64,000 bases of DNA from positions 15,704,001-15,768,000 of the forward strand of contig OX335649.1 of NCBI GenBank assembly GCA_946894095.1, read 5' to 3'. Of the stretch, positions 56,691 to 64,000 are shown piece after piece. Within the stretch, counting starts at the first letter, position 1, and each line of letters opens with the position of its first letter. The notes below the pieces were generated by a model that was not told where the DNA came from, ran no database searches, and saw only the letters and a program-made list of their open reading frames with translations. The translations under genes and the position numbers were made by a program. This DNA is from Incurvaria masculella (lineage: Eukaryota; Arthropoda; Insecta; Lepidoptera; Incurvariidae).

Positions 56691-59600
56691 CTGCAATGTG
56701 GACTATGTTAACATGGTGAGTATTTCTGTTTGCGGGCGGTAAGTTAATGACCGGAGGATGACACCGATGCGTCAGAATAAAACCCTAACCTACTGGATCC
56801 AGTTAGAACTAAGGTCACTGAATTCCGCTCGCTGGCGAGCGTCTACTGGCTGTTGACTCGTTGATCGTCGATCTCCATGACTCCGTGAGCCGTTTTGAAA
56901 ACACACACGCACACTCGAGCCTACACGGCCGGCATCGCAAACAAGTGCACTTATATCGACGCCGCTAAGGCTGTGCCGTGGATACTAAACAACATTTTAA
57001 TACTTGGTCGAATGTTTTGGTAAATGTTTGTACTTCATTACACTATACTGATTTGGACATAATATATTTCTAGTAGTGCTAAAAATATGGCATACATGGT
57101 CAATCTCTTTGGAGTACACGTTTGTAATCAAATTATTAGAAAGTTAAGGTGCACATACTAAGAAGCAATTTATCAAAGGGTTTGTAGTATGTTGTGCACT
57201 CTTTGCATTATGTTGTGCTCCAAAAATAATTCAGTGTAATCATACATTTTAGTTATTGATACCGTCATATGTCTAGAGCTATTGCGTTCTTACATATATT
57301 ATACTAGCTGAGGTACCCGGCTCTGCTCGGGAAAATATCGCTTTGGACTGATTTCGGACTGAATTATTCCCTGGATAACATATGTGTTCCCCAGCCAAAC
57401 TTTTGTCCCCTATAAGTACAGTTTTCGCCACAAAAGAAGCATATGTCCTTCTCCAAGGTCCTGACTTTCTGTTATACCCAAATCCATCAACGTTGGTTCA
57501 GCTGTTTAGACGTGAAATTGCGGCGGACAAGGCAGATGTCGTTTTAACGCATTTTTTTTTTCAACGCAGAGCTACTTTGGCATTTATGATCAGAGTAATA
57601 TGGATGGATAAATTGATAACCTACTTGTTGCTGATCACAATTATATGCAGCCTCAGTGGCCCAGTGGCGCGACACTTCAGCGATCGCTCTCCGAAGTTAA
57701 GCAACGCTGGGTCCGGTCTGGTCTTGGATGGGTGACCATTCGACCGTTGAGAGAGGCTGGCCGTGGTTCGGATTCCACGTTAAACTGTAGGTCCCCTTTC
57801 TTACTTACTTGGTGGTAGGGTTTATCCCGCCCGGGTTGGTACCATCGCATTGGATGAACGATGGTCGAAGCGACAATAAAAATTGTCCGTGTTTTCCATC
57901 CAGTTCAATGTAGCCGTGCAAAATAAGGAAGGTCCTGGCATGGCACCTAGTTCCCATGTGGTGTGTTGGGCTAATACCATGACATAACTTGTGGTATTTA
58001 TTAGCCATCCATGTCCAGTCACATAAAAAAATGCATTCATAGCACTAATATATCATTTTGAGTTTTTTTATTCCGTCTGCTATAACTCCACCGAGCTGAA
58101 CACAAATCGTGCTCGATTGAGTGGCATCTAAGCATCCGCATCCGATATTTCTCATTTCTTGAATGCACGTGATATTTTTCCTTTTTAACCGGCTTTAAAG
58201 AAAAGGAGGAGGTTCTCAATTCATCGAATTCTTTTTTTTTCTCGAAAGAATAGCGTTATGTGACGGACGTACTACTCACCTAGCCTCCAGCATTGCCACG
58301 GCTATCCCTAAGCCGCGGTAATCCGGCAGCACGGAGAGCCCTGCCCCCATTAGATATTCGGTAACGCCGTACTTGTCGTACAGAGCCGTCACTTTCATCA
58401 TTTCCACGAACATGCGCAGGGTACGCAGGCCCGCCTTCGAAGATGGCTGCGAAGAGAAATCATGGGAAGGCAGGTAATATTTATAAGTATGCGTTTTATG
58501 TTTTATCTGACTGGACATGGATGGCTAATACCACACCTTCTGTCATGGTATTAGCCCAACACACCACATGGGAACTAGCTGCCATGCCAGGACCTTCCTT
58601 ATATTGCACGGCTACATTGAACTGGATGGAAAACACGGACAATTTTCATTGGCGCTTCGACCATCGTTCATCCAATGCGGTGGTGCCAACCCGGGCGGGA
58701 TTTACCCTACCACCTAGTAAGTAAGGAAGGGGACCTACAGTTTAACGTGGAATCCGAACCACGGCCAGCCTCTCTCAACAGTCGAATGGTCACCCATCCA
58801 AGACCAGACCGGACCCAGCGTTGCTTAACTTCGGAGAGCGATCGCCGAAGTGTCGCGCCACTGGACTATTAAGGATGACAAAATCGTGCAATCGTGCATT
58901 TGATAAGGAAACATTGGGACTCAGTACGAAATTAAATTGGAACGGAAATGTTTAATTCGACTGGAATATACTTCAGGCTCCGGCTATGATGCGTAGAGGC
59001 AACAATGACTATCGCAACAATAACCACCTCCAGCTACCAAAAACCCAAAGTTACCTTGAGGTTACACCATATTAATATACAATTTTACCGAAAGCTACTT
59101 ATCGGATTTCAGGTAACTGGAGGTGGTGAAAACAGGGGAGGGGTATTAGCATAAAGTGAGGTTACTGAAACTCGAAAGGACTTTTTAAAAAGAGTTACAA
59201 AAAAAATTACTGGCTTTACATGATTTGTTGATATATTTTTTTGGGTTTACCAATTAAAGTAAAATTTTTGTTATTTACACAGCAGATTTTGTTTCTATTA
59301 CTCTGTGGAAATCATTTCAATGCTCAAAAAGTTGCGAAAAAGCAGTGAACCAACCGGTTTATGATCAACGATCGCATCTTTCTTTTGGAGTAGAGCAATG
59401 CTGACACCGACCACAGTACGTCGCTCGCCATTCTCCGTCATAAGAAAACAAGCGGTGGACATCTTCGCCCTCACGATAGACGATAAAAGCATCCGGTACT
59501 CTTGGACCGCCGTAGGATCTTTGGCAGTTCCTGCAAAGACATCATTTACAGAAAACGGATGATACGTACTCATGTGCCTTCGACTCTAGCGACAGGCCCC

Positions 59601-61264
59601 GAAATACGAACGAGTGGGTTCTAATTCTTTTGGCAGTCTTTGAGAAGCAATTCATTCAAATGTGACAATGTGCAACATTAAAAATTACACAATTAAGCCC
59701 AAGCGGCTGCCAGGACTTTAACGCCCGTTTTCACCATCTCCAGCTACAAAAATCCCTAAGTTATATTTCGGTTACACCATGTAAATATGTAATGTAACCG
59801 AAAGTTAACTATCGGATTTCAGGTAAGAAAAAAAAGGGGACTTTCAGTCACGTTGACACCAAATAATGAGGCCATAGACCGAAAGGGATCAAACTCGTAG
59901 TTCGATCGAAACTGACGATCGAACTACAGATATTAAATAAAATATTACTTTTAAATTAACATACTGATAAGTGAATATTTCTTCAAAGAGTTTATCTGAT
60001 TCTATATGTATACGAGGGAGTAATTTCTAATGGAAACATTCCGGATTCTAAATGAACCTTTCCAACGCAAGAAGTTAGACAAAGCAATCGCAGGCAGTTT
60101 AATTATCCTAATGATATCCTAGAGTTTCGTCCCTGATGTAACCGATGCCATATAATCCGACCGAGTGAGAGAGAAAAAGATAAACACAGATAAAGAGATC
60201 CATCCGTGCATATATTTTTTGATAATATCTTGCTCAAGGGATTGAAAGGTTCGTTTTATACAATTGCTAATTTCTAAGAGTGCTACGGGTTCACAACATA
60301 ATTTAACATATTACAGGAGTATTTTTAAATGTAAATAAAACATCGTTAAAATAAAAATCATCTTATCTCTGCTGATTGATACTAAGAAATGATTTATTTT
60401 ATTTATTAAATCCTAGTAGGACAAGTTGGAAGAGGTACATAGTGAACTCTAAGTAAGCTATGTATACAAATACATAGCGAATACTGCAAGTATTTTAAAA
60501 TATAAAAAACCAGCCAAGTGGGAGTCGGACTCGCACACAAAGGGTTCTGTCCCATCGTACAAGCTTTAACACAGATTAATCACGTGCTTTGTATGTTATT
60601 ATTTATTGTTGTTATTATTTATTTTGTTATTATTTATTATTGTTATTATTATTTGTTATAGGGGCAAAATAAATACACACTCCTTGAAAATATCGGCTGC
60701 CTACCTATTACATTTCATCTGATGCAGCCCTGTGACAGACGGACAGCGGAGGCTTAATTCCGGGTAGTTAGGGTTCCGTTGGCACTCTTTGAGTAAGGAA
60801 CCCTAAAAATCTCTAACAAACGAATATTGTAGGTTTGTAGAAATTTAAACACTTAATGCAGCTGAAGTAATTTTTCATAACTTATAATAAATTTTAAAGA
60901 GACCGTTAGCTTTGCATACATAGGTATATTCCGATTTCGAATCTTAAAAAAAAGATTCTTCTCCCGATTGGCTTCGTTTATTTGAGGTGTTCTTTGTTCA
61001 TTGTTTCCTCTTGACAAAATAAATATAGTAAGCAATAAATAGTTCCTAGAGACAATTGAAAAGAGTACACATAAAATGAAGATATCACTAACCTGCAGCA
61101 GCGCACCAAACCTCTTCCCGTATATAATTGTTCATCATGAACTCTACCACGGCGTCCCACATCTCCTGGGGAATGTCTTGAACCAGAAACCTACATTTCC
61201 TGCCATCCTTTAAATCACGCTCGAACTCGCTATAAATCTTCGGATATTCTCGTTCAGAACCCAT
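56498..61264 (-). CDS. GNAT-family N-acetyltransferase, arylalkylamine (dopamine) N-acetyltransferase-like, four exons
   Basis: Four minus-strand exons: 61093-61264, 59355-59530, 58280-58446, 56498-56690. They join with consistent phases (1, 0, 2) into 708 nt, 235 residues plus stop, the usual size for insect AANAT-like enzymes. Such enzymes transfer acetyl from acetyl-CoA to amines such as dopamine in the cytosol, feeding cuticle sclerotisation and amine inactivation. Exon 1 has the FLVQDIPQEMWDAV start and YIREEVW (residues 47-53), where the family has acidic FxxDEPL. Motif A is GLSVLPDYRGLGIAVAMLEA (152-171), with the acetyl-CoA pyrophosphate loop R-G-L-G-I-A at 160-165. Motif B is FTGSASQRAAEKAGL (188-202). 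The exon 2 donor (CCG|GTTGGT) is weak and is the least certain junction; a small missed exon cannot be excluded. The exact substrate cannot be told. Introns hold SINEs, MITEs and another repeat. Confidence 0.85.
57304..57560 (+). repeat. Interspersed repeat in intron 3 of the acetyltransferase gene
   Basis: Starts ACTAGCTGAGGTACCCGGCT, then CTGCTCGGG, followed by CATATGTCCTTCTCCAAGGT … TTGGTTCAGCTGTTTAGACG, the order found in a common lepidopteran interspersed repeat (AGCTGATNCCCG… terminus, then a TATGTCxCTCTCCAGG-type middle). Class not determined. Opposite orientation to the host gene. Confidence 0.5.
57651..58030 (+). mobile_element. SINE copy, 5S-rRNA-type head, full length
   Basis: The head at 57651-57740 contains CCGAAGTTAAGCAACG (57691-57706) and TCTTGGATGGGTGACC (57722-57737), the A-box/IE and C-box region of 5S rRNA, at native spacing. 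The body then runs GGTTCGGATTCCACGTTAAA … CCCGCCCGGGTTGGTACC … CCATCCAGTTCAATGTAGCC … ATCCATGTCCAGTCACATAA. It lies in intron 3, antisense to the gene. Confidence 0.9.
58280..58446 (-). CDS. Acetyltransferase exon 3 (acetyl-CoA binding motif)
   Basis: Acceptor TCTCTTCGCAG|CCATCT; donor GAGGCTAG|GTGAGT. Carries motif A (LSVLPDYRGLGIA). Flanked by two oppositely oriented 5S-headed SINEs in the adjoining introns. Confidence 0.88.
58497..58873 (-). mobile_element. SINE copy, 5S-rRNA-type head, full length (inverted relative to 57651)
   Basis: Mirror copy of 57651-58030. The tail TCTGACTGGACATGGATGGC is on the left and the 5S-like head on the right (GGTCACCCATCCAAGACCAG … CGTTGCTTAACTTCGGAGAG). 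Very similar to its partner. In intron 2, only about 50 nt upstream of the exon 3 acceptor in gene sense. Confidence 0.9.
59022..59145. mobile_element. 125-bp MITE family, copy 3 (intron 2)
   Basis: AACCACCTCCAGCTACCAAA … CCCAAAGTTACCTTGAGGTT … TTTTACCGAAAGCTACTTAT … CAGGTAACTGGAGGTGGTGA. Inverted ends CCACCTCCAGCTAC/GTAACTGGAGGTGG. Confidence 0.78.
59355..59530 (-). CDS. Acetyltransferase exon 2
   Basis: Acceptor GTCTTTGCAG|GAACTG. Codes TAKDPTAVQEYRMLLSSIVR…VVGVSIALLQKKDAIVDHKP. Ends at CCG|GTTGGT, chosen because it gives phase 0, matching exon 3. The unspliced frame would run 18 residues to a TAA at 59301-59303. Confidence 0.75.
59725..59835. mobile_element. 125-bp MITE family, copy 4 (intron 1), right end lost
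   Basis: TTTTCACCATCTCCAGCTAC … CCTAAGTTATATTTCGGTTA … GTAATGTAACCGAAAGTTAA … ATCGGATTTCAGGTAAGAAA. The right terminal TGGAGGTGGTG is missing. Confidence 0.7.
60503..60809 (+). mobile_element. GTCC-bearing MITE, copy 5 (intron 1)
   Basis: Starts AAAAAACCAGCCAAGTGGGA and ends GAGTAAGGAACCCTAAAAAT. It has the ATAAATACACACTCCTTGAA, GGCTGCCTACCTATTAC and CAGCCCTGTGACAGACGGAC landmarks. The GGAC run is reduced to about two units, and a TTATTATT-rich expansion sits at 60595-60660. Confidence 0.82.
61093..61264 (-). CDS. Acetyltransferase exon 1
   Basis: ATG at 61262-61264 (ATATGGGTTC context, with no in-frame alternative that improves it). Codes MGSEREYPKIYSEFERDLKD… to …VWCAAAG, ending phase 1 at GCTGCAG|GTTAGT, a good donor. 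Confidence 0.85.
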
Positions 61265-62001
61265 ATTTTATCATATGTCGTCCCCGGTGTATTTTAACAA
61301 TTTAAAAAGGGTAATTCGTACTAGACCTGTGATTGATTTCAATACTAAAAGTGACAAGTGAACGTCAACACTGCTGTTAGTCGTGTGAAATCACGTTTGA
61401 TTTGTGGCAATTGATATGGCAAGAACGAATAAGTGGTCGTCTATTGTGGCGTGAACCTGACCGCGACACTGTTAGTGATATGGAGCGATGGTGGATCGGT
61501 GCTCTGGTTGGGATCGATTCTAGCCGTTTGTTAAGTTATCCTGAGTAAATGGATAACTCATCTTCATCTACTACATGAACTTTCACTAGATTCAAACAGA
61601 TGAATCCTTATTTATTTGTGGTTATCGAACCATTCACCAAATCTCCGCCCTAGCTGTGCTGCCTCCACAGGGATTTCCACTGTACATTGACCAGACATGC
61701 AGGTTTATAATATTTGGTATATTTTAACGGCCGGTATTTCAAATCCTACTTATTCTTTGGAATAGAGTTAAGAGTCACTAAATTTTAAAACGGATTTGCA
61801 GTGCATATTTCAGTATTAAGGTCCACCTAAACTTATACTTAAGTCTGAGATAGTTAAGTGCCAGAAACTCGTGACTAAAGTCCCATACAGCATGTTCACC
61901 ATTGTAATAACAGATCTCGCCTTGGATGAAATGCCAATCTGAAATATTCTTACTCAAACGAAAAAGTTTTGATACTTTTGAGATTACCGCGGTCGGTCGT
62001 A
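61265..62001. other. Upstream flank of the acetyltransferase gene
   Basis: Presumed promoter and 5' untranslated region of the minus-strand gene. No TATA box at an expected place that I would call. The minus frame 61778-62167 runs into the inverted repeat and is not a supported gene. Confidence 0.35.
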
Positions 62002-62170
62002 TGTTTGAAAACTTACGGCTTTTCACGCGGTGGGAGGAGACATTCTCCGATGTTTCGAGCTGATAGTTCAGCCCGTTGAGGGAGTCAGCTGCTACGTCCA
62101 TACGCAGCAGCCGACTGAACGTCAGAGAATGTCTCCTCCCGCCGCGTGAAAAGCCGTAAGTTTTCAAACA
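62002..62170. repeat. Compound inverted repeat, ~50-bp arms with an internal hairpin
   Basis: The left arm TGTTTGAAAACTTACGGCTT, then TTCACGCGGTGGGAGGAGAC and ATTCTC, is matched on the right by GAGAATGTCTCCTCCCGCCG, CGTGAAAAGCCGTAAG and TTTTCAAACA with about one mismatch. Inside, GTCAGCTGCTACGT and ACGCAGCAGCCGAC form a second stem. GC-rich relative to flanks. Confidence 0.9.
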
Positions 62171-62999
62171 CGAAAAAGTGGTGGTTTTGTAGCTTTATTT
62201 AAAAATTTTTTTTTGTTTTGTTAACTATTTCTTGCTGTGAGAAATTGTTGAAATAGCAATTTTTCGCGAAGACTGATCATTTTTCCAACCATTTTCGATT
62301 TTTAGTTCCATTAATTTAGTTCCAGACTTTAGCCCCTATTTAACTTATAATATGATATGGACTGTAAGGAATGCGATATGTATATATATATATAATCAAC
62401 CATGAATCAAGGACCCATTAATTAATTAAATAAATAACCCTGTAAAAATAACTAGTTTAGGTGTTATCTATTCAGACAAATATAATTATTCTCTCAAATA
62501 CTGCCTCTAGGTTTTTCTGAAATTAAAATTACCCGTTATATGTATAAGATTTTGCTTGTAATGATAACGATATTAACTTAATCGCTGTCTTAAGTAGAGC
62601 ATACTAAAGTATGATGAGGAATTTGACACACTATTACGACACATGTGAGTCGTTATCGCGGAACTAAAAGTTACGAGGCAAACGGAAAAATTAAACGTAC
62701 ACGGAAAAATGACCAGGTCTTTTTCAGACATACAACCAAATTAACCTTTCAAGTATTCCTTTTTATTTGGAGGTCCCAAAATACGATGTGAAATTATGGA
62801 TTACCACGGATGTGTTTAGTACGTTGCTGCCCTTCGCAAGATAACTGCAGCTATTTTGCAAGATTTAATTTGATATTTATTCCTGAACACTACGACCAAT
62901 GAATCTTCATTGAAAATTTTCTGGTTGTATAGTTTATTATTTATATTTTATATCCCGTTCCTTATCCTCATTGACTTCCTATCGCTGCTCGAGCTTGGC
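62171..62999. other. AT-rich stretch, nothing recognised
   Basis: No gene or bounded repeat seen. A short TATATATATATATA run is at 62379-62392. Confidence 0.4.
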
Positions 63000-63264
63000 C
63001 GATTGTGAAGAACCAAATGTCAGACATTTTGAATCAGTTAATAAATAAGTATTATAACGGGTGATACAGGGTTCTACACAGTGAAAGGCGAAAGTATGCG
63101 GTCCCAATCGTCGCATCGGCGCGTGCGTGCAGCCAGCGTCACGTCTCTTCGCACACTAACGAGTAGAGGCGGCGGCGCCCGAGTAGGCCCGAGCGTCCAG
63201 CCCTTTTTGGCGCGGAAGGTTCGGGACGAAGGTGTCTTGGTATGACGAGAGATGGCGCTACACA
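63000..63264 (-). repeat. 3' LTR of a Ty3/gypsy element (left boundary uncertain)
   Basis: On the minus strand, TGTGTAGCGCCATCTCTCGT starts directly after a polypurine tract. A CTTCACA ending near 63003 would give a TGTG…CACA LTR of ~262 bp, but without the 5' LTR in the window the end is a guess. Confidence 0.5.
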
Positions 63265-63274
63265 CTCCCCCTCT
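63265..63274 (-). other. Polypurine tract
   Basis: AGAGGGGGAG on the minus strand, between the pol stop codon and the LTR start. This is the expected place for plus-strand DNA priming. Confidence 0.7.
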
Positions 63275-63301
63275 AATCTATGAAACGCCCTCGTTCAGAG
63301 A

Positions 63302-64000
63302 TTAGACCTTACGTGGCCGCCCTCTTCCTCTCTTAGGTAACACGGGCTCGTCGACCTCACCGTCCCTAGAATGGTACCTTGATATGTCTTTAGAGTGGTA
63401 CCTTCCGATAACACTGACGGGATCTGTAGCAGTGGTCAACACGTAGGTGGTGGGACTAACAAATTTAGAGATAACGTACGGACCATCTCGACGCGTACCA
63501 AACTTGGACGAAACACCCTTCGCGGCATTACTTAATACATGGGATTTGAGTAAGACGTAGTCACCTATCTGATAAGCTACATTAGGACGAAGTTTCTTAT
63601 CGGCATAATACTTCCGCACATCTTGCGCTTTCTCGGCGTGTTCTTTCGCGGCAGACAAATCCTTGGCTAAGCGGCGTAAGTACGGCGTAATCTGCGGTAC
63701 GTAGTTCTCGCTTTCTACAATCGCGCGAATGTCGTGCTGTACGGAAATGGGCGATCTCAATTCTCGTCCGAAGGTAAGGTAGGCCGCTGTGTGGCCAGTT
63801 GCCTGCGTCGTGGCGCTGTTCATGGCGAATCGGATTGCTGGCAACGCGGCTGGCCATCTGTTATGGTGACCTTCTACCATAATGGCCAGTTGGACCTTGA
63901 GGTCCCTATTCTTTCTTTCCACAGGATTACTCTGGGGATGATAGAGTGGCGTCAGTTCTTGCTCTACGCCGAAGGCGCACATAGCTTTCTGCATGACATC
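63302..64000 (-). CDS. Ty3/gypsy retrotransposon pol, integrase C-terminal part (partial, runs off the window)
   Basis: An open frame enters from beyond the right edge and stops at 63302-63304. It begins within the integrase core: TPLYHPQSNPVERKNRDLK contains the third catalytic acid (E of the DDE triad) in its usual P-x-x-E-R setting. Then come RWPAALPAIRFAMNSA and the TAYLTFGREL segment, a helical linker, a GPY/F-like module (KFGTRRDGPYVISKFVSPTT, around residues 165-185 of the visible part), and a basic tail GRGRPRKV. Integrase inserts the element's cDNA into the host chromosome. The visible part is uninterrupted, so the copy may be intact and young. Orientation is opposite to the window, so gag and the rest of pol lie to the right. 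Confidence 0.9.
   Translation of the reverse strand, partial: DVMQKAMCAFGVEQELTPLYHPQSNPVERKNRDLKVQLAIMVEGHHNRWPAALPAIRFAMNSATTQATGHTAAYLTFGRELRSPISVQHDIRAIVESENYVPQITPYLRRLAKDLSAAKEHAEKAQDVRKYYADKKLRPNVAYQIGDYVLLKSHVLSNAAKGVSSKFGTRRDGPYVISKFVSPTTYVLTTATDPVSVIGRYHSKDISRYHSRDGEVDEPVLPKRGRGRPRKV

Noticed and set aside
57651..57740. 5S rRNA gene
   Set aside because: The internal promoter matches 5S rRNA well, but the 3' third of the molecule is replaced by SINE body and the 5' part is diverged; it is the head of a SINE.
61778..62167. 129-codon minus-strand frame as a gene
   Set aside because: Its start and first 50 codons lie in the inverted repeat and the rest has no recognisable domain.

Overview
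The window looks like a piece of a moth or butterfly (Lepidoptera) nuclear genome. It is AT-rich and gene-poor, and it is packed with the kinds of interspersed repeat seen in that order: MITE-like elements carrying (GTCC)n runs and ending in an AAAACCGGCCAAGTGCGAGT-type terminus, pol-III SINEs, mariner elements and decayed non-LTR retrotransposons. No prokaryotic gene organisation, rRNA operon, CRISPR array or convincing free-standing tRNA gene is present. The species assignment is an inference from repeat content and gene structure.

Only two host genes are well supported. (1) 33800-35248 (-) is an intact, intronless 482-codon gene. Its residues ~22-226 resemble V-type ATPase subunit D, followed by a ~256-residue extension with two CxxC pairs. 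(2) 56498-61264 (-) is a four-exon gene whose splice phases agree and give a 235-residue GNAT-family N-acetyltransferase of the insect arylalkylamine (dopamine) N-acetyltransferase-like type. A third locus, 38957-41185 (+), holds a GC-rich exon-like sequence amplified into eleven nearly identical ~195-bp tandem units. Each encodes a 65-residue unit with two N-glycosylation sequons; I could not identify the protein.

Layout: 1-4.2 kb is AT-rich with a CpG-rich, promoter-like block at 2.34-3.01 kb. 4.2-33.4 kb is a repeat field with many SINE copies, four GTCC-bearing MITEs, TTAA-flanked MITEs, a 325-bp foldback element, LINE 3' tails and a LINE C-terminal fragment with a CCHC knuckle plus restriction-like endonuclease signature (25.5-26.2 kb). 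33.4-36.7 kb carries the V-ATPase D-like gene and a GC-rich island. 37.0-37.3 kb has two perfect short-loop hairpins. 39.0-41.2 kb is the tandem exon array. 42.5-46.4 kb is a nested structure: an old mariner/Tc1-type remnant hit by a 2.3-kb LTR retrotransposon (226-bp LTRs, AGCT duplication, tRNA-Trp-type primer site) and by a TTAA MITE. 48.8-50.1 kb is a mariner DD34D element with two frameshifts. 52.4-55.7 kb has two degenerate LINE fragments. 56.5-61.3 kb is the acetyltransferase gene, whose introns are loaded with repeats, including two oppositely oriented 5S-headed SINEs on either side of exon 3. The right edge (63.0-64.0 kb) is the 3' end of a Ty3/gypsy element running off the window.

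The most notable points are the D-like V-ATPase paralogue, the tandem exon array, a SINE family whose shared body is joined to either a tRNA-type or a 5S-rRNA-type head, the inverted SINE pair around an exon, and a set of nearly perfect hairpins of the kind left by template switching. All similarity calls are from recognition by eye; no alignment or search was run.
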